Assembly: GCF_008801405.1 (NCBI RefSeq)
Contig: NZ_VZPV01000001.1
Coordinates: 1,364,001 to 1,428,000 of the forward strand
Direction: 5' to 3'
DNA from: Ralstonia insidiosa
GTDB taxonomy: Bacteria > Pseudomonadota > Gammaproteobacteria > Burkholderiales > Burkholderiaceae
DNA: 64,000 nucleotides
Shown: positions 1-7,497 of the stretch, piece by piece
Layout: each line of letters opens with the position of its first letter
Position numbering within the stretch: position 1 is the first letter of the stretch
Notes under the pieces: generated by a model
What the model was told of the DNA's origin: nothing
What the model saw: the letters and a program-made list of their open reading frames with translations, nothing else
The model's database searches: none
Made by a program: the position numbers and the translations under genes

Positions 1-425
1 TTGAACCACTTGCCGCTCATGTTGAGCGCCATGCCGTGCGTCAGGTGGCCGCCTTCGGCCAGGCTCATGCCCATGATCGTGTCGCCCGGCTTGAGCACGG
101 CGAAGAACACGCCCTGGTTGGCCTGCGAGCCCGAGTTCGGTTGCACGTTGGCGGCTTCCGCGCCGAAGAGCTGCTTCACGCGGTCGATGGCGAGTTGCTC
201 AACCACGTCCACATATTCACAACCGCCGTAGTAGCGCTTGCCGGGGTAGCCTTCGGCGTACTTGTTGGTCAGTTGCGAGCCTTGCGCGGCCATCACGGCC
301 GGCGAGGTGTAGTTCTCGGAGGCAATCAGCTCGATATGGTCTTCCTGACGCTGATTTTCCTTCTGGATGGCGGCGAAGATTTCGGGGTCGATCTGGTCGA
401 TCGTATAGCGGCTGCGTTCGAACAT
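1..425 (-). CDS. glyA: Serine hydroxymethyltransferase, N-terminal part (cut by window edge)
   Basis: PLP enzyme that interconverts serine and glycine and loads tetrahydrofolate with a one-carbon unit (cytoplasm). The first 141 codons are present on the minus strand. The protein starts MFERSRYTIDQIDPEIF and continues through the family block ELIASENYTSPAVMAAQGS, then NKYAEGYPGKRYYGGCEYVD and the cofactor-site region NVQPNSGSQANQ. All of these are diagnostic for GlyA. The start ATG is at 425-423. The gene runs off the left edge, so about two thirds of the protein is missing from view; this is a window effect, not a broken gene. It is divergent from the downstream short-chain dehydrogenase. Identification is very safe. 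Confidence 0.96.
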   Translation of the reverse strand, partial: MFERSRYTIDQIDPEIFAAIQKENQRQEDHIELIASENYTSPAVMAAQGSQLTNKYAEGYPGKRYYGGCEYVDVVEQLAIDRVKQLFGAEAANVQPNSGSQANQGVFFAVLKPGDTIMGMSLAEGGHLTHGMALNMSGKWF

Positions 426-836
426 GGCGAGTGTCTGGTCTGAAACGAAACGGAAAAACGGAGATCGGGCGAGGCGGGCTTCGGGAAACATGCGCGCGGC
501 TTGGACGCTGCTCCCGGTGTTGGCCGATTGCAGCGGGTGCCCAAGTCACCCTTTGCTTCCCATTCGCTGCCCAGGCGAGCGGCAGGCGTCGTTGTGCATG
601 ACGCCAGAAACCTTGCGCTTCCTCGTGGTCGGTGCCCACTGCCGAGGTCTGCGGTGTGTTGCTGCAGGCCCGGGATTCGCCAGTCGCGCAAGGTGGAATG
701 GTTGCCCGCGAGTGTACGACAGGCCCTTGACTGCCGCAAGGCGCGGGGCGCTTGCCCAAGCACATTGCGGCGCAACAGGCGGCAATGCTTCAGGTAAACT
801 CTGTTTTTCGCATTTTTTCAGGCTTGGAGACACTCC
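426..836. other. Divergent intergenic region glyA / ydfG-like gene
   Basis: 411 bases without a convincing gene. Open frames across it are shadows without family features. It must hold the glyA promoter (minus) and the promoter of the short-chain dehydrogenase (plus). I looked for a glycine-type riboswitch ahead of glyA and saw no convincing conserved core. No clear terminator or RNA gene is visible. Confidence 0.5.
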
Positions 837-1589
837 ATGATCGTATTCGTGACCGGCGCAACCGCCGGCTTCGGTGCAGCTATCGCCCGACGTTTCGTGC
901 GGGAAGGCCATCGCGTGATCGCGGCCGGTCGTCGTCAGGATCGTCTGGATGCGCTCAAGGCCGAGCTGGGTGATGCACTCCTGCCGGTCGTGCTGGATGT
1001 GCTGGATGCCACCGCGGTTGCCGCGCTGCCGGGCTCGCTGCCGGAAGGCTGGCGCGAGGTCGACGTGCTGGTCAACAACGCCGGCTTGGCGCTCGGCCTG
1101 GAACCCGCTCAACGTGCGGATCTGACCGACTGGGACCGCATGATCGGCACCAACTGCTCCGGCCTGGTCCATATGACGCGCGCGTTGCTTCCGGCCATGG
1201 TCGAGCGCAATCGTGGCCATGTCATCAACATCGGCTCGATTGCCGGGACGTACCCGTACCCGGGCGGCAACGTGTATGGCGCGACCAAGGCGTTCGTGCG
1301 CCAGTTCTCGCTGAACCTGCGCGCTGACCTGACCGGCACCCGCGTGCGCGTATCGAACATCGAGCCGGGCCTGTGCTCCGGCACTGAGTTCTCCAACGTC
1401 CGTTTCAAGGGCGACGATGCCCGCGTGGACAAGGTCTACGAAGGCACGGAGGCCCTCACCGCTGACGACATCGCCGAAGCCGTCTACTGGATGGCAGCGC
1501 TGCCGCCGCACTTCAATGTCAACGCAATCGAGCTCATGCCCGTTTGCCAGTCATTCTCGGCCACGAGCTTGACGCGAGACATGGCTTGA
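837..1589 (+). CDS. ydfG: Short-chain dehydrogenase/reductase, YdfG type
   Basis: NADP-dependent oxidoreductase of the classical SDR family, closest in look to YdfG (3-hydroxy acid / L-allo-threonine dehydrogenase, also active on malonic semialdehyde in E. coli). 250 residues is the usual length. The cofactor motif TGATAGFG lies at residues 6-13, NNAG near 81, and the catalytic triad is Ser134 (in NIGSIAG), Tyr147 and Lys151 (YGATK). The block around YPYPGGNVYGATKAFVRQFS is typical of YdfG. It starts at ATG 837 and stands alone, divergent from glyA and followed by the Tol operon on the same strand. Exact substrate is inferred from family resemblance only. Confidence 0.85.
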   Translation: MIVFVTGATAGFGAAIARRFVREGHRVIAAGRRQDRLDALKAELGDALLPVVLDVLDATAVAALPGSLPEGWREVDVLVNNAGLALGLEPAQRADLTDWDRMIGTNCSGLVHMTRALLPAMVERNRGHVINIGSIAGTYPYPGGNVYGATKAFVRQFSLNLRADLTGTRVRVSNIEPGLCSGTEFSNVRFKGDDARVDKVYEGTEALTADDIAEAVYWMAALPPHFNVNAIELMPVCQSFSATSLTRDMA

Positions 1590-1667
1590 ATCGTGTCATG
1601 CAGGGTTTGCCACACCGCGCAAGCCCTCGGCCGGCCGGTGGATGGCTGGCTGTCACATGAGCCTTGG

Positions 1668-1673
1668 TAAAAT
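1668..1673 (+). promoter_or_regulatory. Candidate -10 box of the ybgC-tol operon
   Basis: TAAAAT lies only seven bases before the ybgC ATG at 1680, and no Shine-Dalgarno sequence is visible between them. If this is the -10 element, transcription would begin at or near the A of the ATG and ybgC would be read from a leaderless message. No good -35 box is seen, so the call is tentative. Confidence 0.35.
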
Positions 1674-1679
1674 TGCTGG

Positions 1680-2084
1680 ATGTCTTCTTTTGACTGGAAC
1701 CTGCGCGTGTATTGGGAAGATACCGACGCAGGCGGTGTAGTGTTCTACGCCAACTATCTGAAATTCTTTGAGCGCGCCCGCACCGAGTGGCTCCGCGCGC
1801 TCGGGGTCGACCAGCAGGCGCTGGCCGACACGACCGGGGCCATTTTTGTGGTGCGCAGCACCGCTGTGGACTACCGCGCACCTGCCCGCCTGGATGATCT
1901 GGTCCAGATCCGTTCGCGTATGGAACGGGTTGGTCCGGCGTCAGTCCAATTTGCCCAGGAAGGCTGGCGCGGAGACGTTCTGCTCGCCTCAGGCACGATT
2001 CGTGTTGGATGTGTCGACCGGCTCACATTCCGTCCGACCCCGATCCCCGCTCCCGTACTCGCAACCATCAAAGCTGCCGCATGA
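1680..2084 (+). CDS. ybgC: Tol-Pal-associated acyl-CoA thioesterase YbgC
   Basis: Hot-dog fold thioesterase encoded at the head of most tol-pal operons. It hydrolyses acyl-CoA esters and is linked to phospholipid metabolism at the inner membrane. 134 residues. The signature YWEDTDAGGVVFYANYLKFF is at residues 11-30, with the family's catalytic Asp at position 16, followed by FERARTEWL. No Shine-Dalgarno sequence precedes the ATG. The stop overlaps the tolQ start (ATGA at 2081-2084), which suggests translational coupling. Confidence 0.94.
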   Translation: MSSFDWNLRVYWEDTDAGGVVFYANYLKFFERARTEWLRALGVDQQALADTTGAIFVVRSTAVDYRAPARLDDLVQIRSRMERVGPASVQFAQEGWRGDVLLASGTIRVGCVDRLTFRPTPIPAPVLATIKAAA

Positions 2085-2773
2085 ATCCCGTCGAGGTCAC
2101 ACAAGATCTGTCGATCGTATCGCTGGTGCTGCACGCCAGTCTCTTGGTCCAGTTTGTCATGGGCCTGCTGCTGGTGATGTCGCTGTTCTCCTGGACGTAC
2201 ATCTTCCGCAAAGCCTTTGCACTGCGCGCCGCGCGCAGCCAGACCGAAACGTTCGAACGCGATTTCTGGGCCGGCGGTGATTTGCAGGCGCTGTACCAGA
2301 GCGCAGCCAACAACCGCCACAAGACGGGTGCGCTGGAGCGCATATTCGAAGCCGGCATGCGCGAATACCTCAAAACGCGCGAGCAGCAGCGCGGCGGTGG
2401 CGACCCAAGCGCCATCCTCGACGCGGCCCGTCGCGCCATGCGCGCCGCCTACCAGCGCGAGATGGATTCGCTCGAATCGCACCTGCCGTTCCTGGCGTCG
2501 GTCGGCTCGGTCAGCCCGTACATCGGCCTGTTCGGCACGGTGTGGGGGATCATGAACGCCTTCCGCGGCTTGTCCAACGTGCAGCAGGCCACGCTGTCGG
2601 CTGTGGCGCCCGGTATTGCTGAAGCGCTGGTGGCCACGGCCATCGGCCTGTTCGCGGCCATTCCGGCGGTGATCGCCTACAACCGCTATGCCACCGAGTT
2701 GGACCGCCTGGCCAACCGGTTCGAGAGCTTCATGGAAGAGTTTTCGAACATCCTCCAGCGCCAAACACGTTAA
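2081..2773 (+). CDS. tolQ: Tol-Pal system inner-membrane protein TolQ
   Basis: Proton-channel subunit homologous to ExbB/MotA. With TolR it uses the proton-motive force to drive TolA during outer-membrane constriction at division. 230 residues from the ATG that overlaps the ybgC stop; the longer open frame upstream of it is ybgC in another frame. There are three membrane segments: about residues 13-38, then two near 140-165 and 175-195. The conserved C-terminal block VGSVSPYIGLFGTVWGIMNAF precedes the second segment, and APGIAEALVATAIGLFAAIP forms the third. Length and order match the family. Confidence 0.96.
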   Translation: MNPVEVTQDLSIVSLVLHASLLVQFVMGLLLVMSLFSWTYIFRKAFALRAARSQTETFERDFWAGGDLQALYQSAANNRHKTGALERIFEAGMREYLKTREQQRGGGDPSAILDAARRAMRAAYQREMDSLESHLPFLASVGSVSPYIGLFGTVWGIMNAFRGLSNVQQATLSAVAPGIAEALVATAIGLFAAIPAVIAYNRYATELDRLANRFESFMEEFSNILQRQTR

Positions 2774-2791
2774 GCGCTAAGGAGCATCGTC

Positions 2792-3226
2792 ATGGCTACC
2801 ATCCAGCGAACGCGCCGCGCCCGACGGGCCAAGGCCGACATCAACGTCGTTCCGTACATCGACGTGATGCTGGTGCTGCTGGTCATCTTCATGGTGGCGG
2901 CGCCCGTGGTGAACCCCGGTGTGGTCAACCTGCCGTCGGTGGCCAACGCCACGCCGCAACAGACCCAGCCGCCCATCGTCGTGACCATCAAGGGCGACGG
3001 CACAATCCTTGCTCGCATCAAGACGGGCTCGGGTGCCACCGAACAGAAGCTCGCCAATAACAATGAGCTGCGTGCCTTCGTCAAGCAGCGTACCGATGAG
3101 AACCCCGATCAGCCGGTCGTCATTGCCGCCGACAAGGCCGTGCAGTACGACCGCGTGCTGACGGTGATGAGCGTGTTGAAGGGCGACGGCGTCAAGCGCG
3201 TCGGCCTGATGGTGAAGTCGCAATGA
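2792..3226 (+). CDS. tolR: Tol-Pal system protein TolR
   Basis: Inner-membrane protein with one membrane span and a periplasmic domain, the ExbD/TolR partner of TolQ. 144 residues. A basic N-terminus (RTRRARRAKADINVVPYID) leads into the membrane helix VMLVLLVIFMVAAPV, whose start carries the functional Asp of the family (YIDVMLVLL). The start ATG is preceded by AAGGAG, 18 bases after the tolQ stop. It acts in the TolQRA motor. Confidence 0.95.
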   Translation: MATIQRTRRARRAKADINVVPYIDVMLVLLVIFMVAAPVVNPGVVNLPSVANATPQQTQPPIVVTIKGDGTILARIKTGSGATEQKLANNNELRAFVKQRTDENPDQPVVIAADKAVQYDRVLTVMSVLKGDGVKRVGLMVKSQ

Positions 3227-3263
3227 ACGCGAAGATGTTTCCGGGCGAGGCAACCTGAACGTC

Positions 3264-4301
3264 ATGGCTACAAGGTCGTTGAGCCCTGCGTTGCATCGTT
3301 ACGAGCCTGTCCGCGAGCGCGGCACGCTGCGCGCGTTCGGGCTGGCAGTCCTCACGCATCTGTTGCTGATCACTTTCCTGTACTTTGGCGTGCAGTGGCA
3401 GAGCAGTACGCCGCGCGGCGAAGAAGCCGAGTTGTGGGATGAGGCGGCGGTTCAGCAGGCCGTGCAGACGGCGCCTCCTCCGCCCGAGGTGAAACCGGAA
3501 CCCGTTATCAAGGCGCCGCCGACCAAGGTGGAAGAGGAAGCCGACATCGCGCTGGAGCAGAAGCGCAAGCGCGAGAGGGAAGCCGCGGCCGCAGCAACTG
3601 CCGCGCGCGAGGCTGAACTCGCCCGCCGGGCCGCCGAGGACCGCGCTGAAGCCCAGCGCCAGGCGCAGCTGAAAGTGCAGAAAGAACAGCAGGCCCGCCA
3701 GGCGGAACTTCAACGCAAGGCCCAGGCCGAACAGCAGGCCAAGGAAAAGGCGGCCGCTGCTGAGGCGCAGGCCCGCAAGAATGCGCAACTGCAAGCCCAG
3801 GCAGAGGCCAAGGCCAAGGCGGAAGCCGAAGCGAAGCAGAAAGAGTTGAAGGCGAAGGCTGCGGCAGATGCCAAGGCCAAGGCTGATGCGGAACGCAAGG
3901 CGGCCGAATCGAAGGCCAATGCCCAGCGCAACGCCAATCTGGCGCGCATGCAGGCCCTGGCGGGGGGTGCCGGCAAGGCAGAGGGCTCGGGTGGTGGCGT
4001 TGGCAACGCACAGGGTACGGGCGGTACGGCATCGGCCGGGTATGCCGAGCGCGTGCGCGCGAAGGTCAAACCGAACATCGTGTTCGACCCGGGCGCCATC
4101 AGCGGCAACCCGGCGGCAGTGGTGGCGGTGACGATGGCGCCGGACGGCTCGATCCTGTCCAAGCGGCTGACCAAATCGAGCGGCAACGGCGCCTATGACG
4201 AAGCCGTGATGCGTGCGGTGGAGCGCTCCGATCCGCTGCCGCGCGATACCAACGGCAAGGCCCCGTCAAGCGTCAACCTGACCTTCCGGCCCAAGGAATA
4301 A
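3264..4301 (+). CDS. tolA: Tol-Pal system protein TolA
   Basis: Spans the periplasm from the inner-membrane TolQR motor to TolB/Pal at the outer membrane. 345 residues in three parts: an N-terminal membrane anchor at about residues 23-42 (GLAVLTHLLLITFLYFGVQW); a long helical stalk at about 75-225 made almost only of Ala, Lys, Glu, Gln and Arg; and a C-terminal TonB/TolA-like domain at about 255-345 (YAERVRAKVKPNIVFDPG, then SNPLPRD-like SDPLPRDTNGKAP and VNLTFRPKE). A short Gly-rich linker divides stalk from domain. The repetitive stalk also gives long shadow frames on the other strand. Confidence 0.95.
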   Translation: MATRSLSPALHRYEPVRERGTLRAFGLAVLTHLLLITFLYFGVQWQSSTPRGEEAELWDEAAVQQAVQTAPPPPEVKPEPVIKAPPTKVEEEADIALEQKRKREREAAAAATAAREAELARRAAEDRAEAQRQAQLKVQKEQQARQAELQRKAQAEQQAKEKAAAAEAQARKNAQLQAQAEAKAKAEAEAKQKELKAKAAADAKAKADAERKAAESKANAQRNANLARMQALAGGAGKAEGSGGGVGNAQGTGGTASAGYAERVRAKVKPNIVFDPGAISGNPAAVVAVTMAPDGSILSKRLTKSSGNGAYDEAVMRAVERSDPLPRDTNGKAPSSVNLTFRPKE

Positions 4302-4357
4302 CGCGCTGGCGTCGCCTCGGCGGCGCCGGCTTCCGGTTCACAGATTTGATACGGACG

Positions 4358-5659
4358 ATGAACATGATGAAGATGTGGATTCCGATCTTCCGACGCGCTG
4401 CGCAGGCGCTGCTGCTGACGGCAGCATGCGCCGGCGTGGCCCACGCCCAGCTCAACGTGGAGATTTCGGGGGTCGGATCGAGCCAGTACCCGATTGCCAT
4501 CGCCAACTTCCAGGGTGAGGCAGAAGCGCCGCAGAACCTCTCGGCTATCGTGCGGGCTGACTTGGTGCGCAGCGGCCGCTTCTCCAACGTGGATGTCGCC
4601 GGCGCCGTGGTGCCGGATAATCCGGCCCCGGATCTGGGTGCCTGGAAAACCCGCGGTGCTGCTGCCTTCGTGGGCGGCACCGTGACCCGCAATGGCGACC
4701 GCTACGAAATCCGCTTCCGCCTGTACGACACCGCCAAGGGTGAGAGCCTGGGCGGTCTGTCGCTCACGCGCGGCCCTGGGCAATTGCGTCTGGCTGCGCA
4801 TGAAATTGCCGATTACATCTATCAGAAGCTGATCGGTGAGCGCGGCGTGTTTGCGACGCGTCTGTCGTATGTGTCGAAGGTGGGCCGTCGCTATCAGCTG
4901 CAAATTTCCGATTCGGATGGCGCCAACCCGCAGGTTGCGCTGACGAGCAACGAGCCGATCATCTCGCCGGCGTGGTCGCCGGACGGCACCAAGGTCGCGT
5001 ATGTGTCGTTCGAGCTCAAGAAGCCGGTGGTGTACGTGCACGACTTGGTGGCCGGTCGCCGCACGGTGATTTCGAACCAGAAGGGCAACAACTCGGCGCC
5101 GTCGTGGTCGCCGGATGGCCGCCGCGTGGCGGTGGCGCTCTCGCGTGACGGCAATACGCAGGTCTATGTGGTCAACGCCGATGGCTCGGGCCTGCGCCGC
5201 CTGACCCGTAGCAGCGCGATCGACACCGAGCCGTCGTTCTCGCCGGATGGCCGCTCGATCTACTTCACCAGCGACCGTGGTGGCGCACCGCAGATCTATC
5301 GCATGTCTGCCGATGGCGAAGAAGCGGGGGGCGCGCAGCGCGTGACCTTCAAGGGTGGCTACAACACAAGCCCGCGCGTGTCGCCAGACGGCAAGCTGCT
5401 GGCCTATATCTCGCGCGTGGGCGGTGGGTTCCGTCTGTACACGCAGGACCTGACCAACGGCGATGTGAACGCGCTGACGGACACTTCCTACGACGAATCC
5501 CCGAGCTTTGCCGCCAACGGCAAGTTCATCCTGTATTCCACGCGCGTGGGCGGCAAGACGGTGCTGGCAGCGGTGTCGACCGATGGCCGTACGCGTCAGA
5601 TTCTTTCCCTCCAGGCCGGCGAAGTTCGTGAGCCGGCGTGGGGTCCTTTCATGCAGTAA
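4358..5659 (+). CDS. tolB: Tol-Pal system periplasmic beta-propeller TolB
   Basis: Periplasmic protein that binds Pal and TolA and regulates the Tol-Pal energy cycle. 433 residues from ATG 4358. A TTG twelve bases upstream would add four residues but has no better ribosome site. The Sec signal peptide is residues 1-30 and ends AHA. An N-terminal alpha/beta domain follows (about 31-165), then a propeller built from repeated SPDG blocks (for example SPAWSPDGTKVAYVS, SWSPDGRRVAVALS, SFSPDGRSIYFTSDR). It ends REPAWGPFMQ, as is usual. It is the fifth gene of the operon. Confidence 0.95.
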   Translation: MNMMKMWIPIFRRAAQALLLTAACAGVAHAQLNVEISGVGSSQYPIAIANFQGEAEAPQNLSAIVRADLVRSGRFSNVDVAGAVVPDNPAPDLGAWKTRGAAAFVGGTVTRNGDRYEIRFRLYDTAKGESLGGLSLTRGPGQLRLAAHEIADYIYQKLIGERGVFATRLSYVSKVGRRYQLQISDSDGANPQVALTSNEPIISPAWSPDGTKVAYVSFELKKPVVYVHDLVAGRRTVISNQKGNNSAPSWSPDGRRVAVALSRDGNTQVYVVNADGSGLRRLTRSSAIDTEPSFSPDGRSIYFTSDRGGAPQIYRMSADGEEAGGAQRVTFKGGYNTSPRVSPDGKLLAYISRVGGGFRLYTQDLTNGDVNALTDTSYDESPSFAANGKFILYSTRVGGKTVLAAVSTDGRTRQILSLQAGEVREPAWGPFMQ

Positions 5660-5688
5660 CGAAGCAGTTCCTCTAGGAGAAATCGGAC

Positions 5689-6207
5689 ATGTCGAAGTCC
5701 CAAACCATGATCAAACTCGCAGCCATTGCCACGCTGCTGGCCCTGGGCGCTTGCAGCTCGGGCGTGAAGCTGGATGACACCGCCAAGAACGGCACGGGCG
5801 GTGCAGGCACGGGTGCTGACACCCGCACGGTCACCCCGGTGGACGTGGGCCGTGACGAGTTGACTGACCCGAACAGCCCGCTGGCCAAGCGCAGCATCTA
5901 TTTCGATTTCGACAGCTACTCGGTCAAGTCGGAATACCAAGGCCTGCTGGGCCAGCACTCGCGCTACCTGCAGTCGCACAACCAGCGCAAGGTCCTGATC
6001 CAGGGCAACACCGACGAGCGCGGCACGAGCGAGTACAACCTGGCCCTGGGCCAGAAGCGTGCTGAAGCCGTGCGCCGTGCGCTGTCGTCGATGGGCGTGC
6101 CTGACAGCCAGATGGAAGCTGTGAGCCTGGGCAAGGAAAAGCCGCAGGCCACCGGTCACGACGAAGAGTCGTGGGCACAGAACCGCCGCGCCGACATCGT
6201 TTACTGA
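5689..6207 (+). CDS. pal: Peptidoglycan-associated lipoprotein Pal
   Basis: Outer-membrane lipoprotein that clamps the membrane to peptidoglycan and binds TolB. 172 residues. The lipobox LGAC puts the lipidated Cys at position 22. The residue after it is Ser, which fits outer-membrane sorting. The C-terminal OmpA-like domain (about 65-172) contains IYFDFDSYSVKSEYQ and the peptidoglycan-binding stretch GNTDERGTSEYNLALGQKRA. The ribosome site is AGGAGA ahead of the ATG. The gene is followed directly by the palindromic element at 6276-6547 and then cpoB. Confidence 0.96.
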   Translation: MSKSQTMIKLAAIATLLALGACSSGVKLDDTAKNGTGGAGTGADTRTVTPVDVGRDELTDPNSPLAKRSIYFDFDSYSVKSEYQGLLGQHSRYLQSHNQRKVLIQGNTDERGTSEYNLALGQKRAEAVRRALSSMGVPDSQMEAVSLGKEKPQATGHDEESWAQNRRADIVY

Positions 6208-6275
6208 TCGGCACGGTTTGAGGTTGGACGCGCCGGCTGCGATGCTGCGGCCGGCGTTCTTACGTTGGCAATCAT

Positions 6276-6547
6276 ATGGGTCTGTTGGTACCAAAAACGT
6301 ACGCACGCAAGGGACAGATGAGCCGCAGGGCTAGGTGTGGGCAGCACCGCTTGGTTATTCCAAGCAAGCTGGCCGCAACGACGCCATGCGGCTCATCTGC
6401 CCCTTGCTCTTCGGGTTGGCTCGAGCGGGGGCCATCTGCTTTGTCGGCGTGCCTTGCAAAGGGAATGACCCTTTGCGGCGGCATCCTTCGCGCATCTGGC
6501 CCCCGCTCGGGCCAACGTGCGCACGTTTTTGGTACCAACAGACCCAT
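6276..6547. repeat. 272-bp two-armed palindromic element (MITE-like) between pal and cpoB
   Basis: The ends are a 32-bp inverted repeat: 6276-6307 reads the same as the complement of 6516-6547 except for one base. Inside lie two further imperfect palindromes side by side. Arm 1 pairs 6307-6326 with 6388-6407 (19 of 20) and carries an apical hairpin GCTTGG-TTATT-CCAAGC at 6349-6365. Arm 2 pairs 6415-6434 with 6497-6516 (19 of 20) and carries an apical hairpin GCAAAGGG-AATGA-CCCTTTGC at 6456-6476. The whole can fold as a three-way junction. It encodes no transposase, and no target-site duplication is evident. Its right end includes the first two bases of the cpoB start codon. Confidence 0.85.
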
Positions 6548-7331
6548 GACTACGATGATGAAACAGCGCGCGTATGACGCCATGCGTCGGGCCATCCTGA
6601 TGGCGACGCTTGTCGCGGGTGGCGCCCTGACCATGGCCGGCCCGGCGGCAGCAGGGGTGTTTGACGACGATGAGGCGCGTCGCGCCATCATCGACATGCG
6701 CGAGAAATTCAACACCTTCCAGTCGAGCGCCGCGCAGCGTATCGACCAGAACAGCAAAAACCTGATCGACGCGCAGAACCAGATCGAGACGCTCAAGTCC
6801 GAGGTGGCGCGCCTGCGTGGCCAGAACGAGGTGCTGCAGAATTCTGTCGACACGCTGACCAAGCAGCAGAAGGATTACTACGCCGACCTCGACGCGCGTC
6901 TGAAGAAATTCGAGCCGCAACAGGCCACGGTGGAAGGCCGCGAAGGCACGGTCCAGCCCGGTGAGAAGGACGAGTACGACGCCGCGCTCAAGCGGTTCCA
7001 GGGCGGTGATTTCAAGGGGGCGGGCAACCAGTTCTCGGCCTTCGTGAAGAAATATCCGCAGAGCCCGTATCTGCCGCTGGCGCAGTTCTGGCTGGGCAAC
7101 GCGCTGTATGCGCAGCGTGACTACAAGGGGTCGAGCTACGTGCTGGAGAGCATGGCGCGCGCCAACCCGCAGCACCCGAAGGCGGCCGACGCATTGCTGC
7201 AGGTGGCAACCAACCAGGGTGAATCGGGTCAGAAGGCCGCCGCACGCAAGACGCTGGAAGCGGTGGTTGCTCAGTACCCGGGCAGCGAGCAGGCCAAGAC
7301 TGCGGAAAGCCGTCTGAAGACGATGCGCTGA
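6546..7331 (+). CDS. cpoB: Cell division coordinator CpoB (YbgF)
   Basis: Periplasmic TPR protein that couples PBP1B-driven peptidoglycan synthesis with Tol-Pal constriction. 261 residues from ATG 6546, close to the family length. Signal peptide at about residues 12-37, a coiled coil at about 50-115 (DQNSKNLIDAQNQIETLKSE), then a C-terminal TPR/Tol-Pal domain (about 138-261: EYDAALKRFQGGDFKGAGNQ, KAADALLQVATNQGES). The start codon lies in the end of the palindromic element and no clear Shine-Dalgarno sequence is seen. ATGs at 6555 and 6558 are alternatives. The same frame stays open back to ATG 6276 inside the element, so a longer product cannot be excluded from sequence alone. Confidence 0.9.
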   Translation: MTTMMKQRAYDAMRRAILMATLVAGGALTMAGPAAAGVFDDDEARRAIIDMREKFNTFQSSAAQRIDQNSKNLIDAQNQIETLKSEVARLRGQNEVLQNSVDTLTKQQKDYYADLDARLKKFEPQQATVEGREGTVQPGEKDEYDAALKRFQGGDFKGAGNQFSAFVKKYPQSPYLPLAQFWLGNALYAQRDYKGSSYVLESMARANPQHPKAADALLQVATNQGESGQKAAARKTLEAVVAQYPGSEQAKTAESRLKTMR

Positions 7332-7359
7332 TCGGTGAATTGCTCCTGTGGTTGATCGA

Positions 7360-7392
7360 CGCCCGCCCGTGGCTGCACCGGCGGGCGTTTTT
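7360..7392 (+). terminator. Rho-independent terminator of the tol-pal-cpoB operon
   Basis: Eight-base stem CGCCCGCC (7360-7367) with GGCGGGCG (7380-7387), a 12-base loop, then five T. It lies 28 bases after the cpoB stop. Confidence 0.85.
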
Positions 7393-7453
7393 CATGCCAG
7401 CGCGCCAATGCGCGGTATGTGCGGCAAGGGGCGCGGCCAGCGTGGCAGCGCGC

Positions 7454-7459
7454 TAAAAT
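7454..7459 (+). promoter_or_regulatory. Candidate -10 box of queC
   Basis: TAAAAT 39 bases before the queC ATG, just after the operon terminator. The -35 region is poor. No preQ1-type riboswitch core is seen in the short leader. Confidence 0.35.
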
Positions 7460-7497
7460 GCGGGCCTTCCCCTGATGTGCTCCACAAGACTTCGCTC

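Noticed and set aside
217..775. Long minus-strand frames upstream of glyA
   Set aside because: They overlap the glyA start in other frames, are Arg/Pro-rich and show no family motif; typical shadow frames of GC-rich DNA.
426..836. Glycine or folate riboswitch ahead of glyA
   Set aside because: No conserved aptamer core could be recognised in the minus-strand leader.
3508..4186. Long minus-strand frames inside tolA
   Set aside because: They are the antisense of the repetitive Ala/Lys/Glu stalk and encode low-complexity Pro/Arg or Ala strings.
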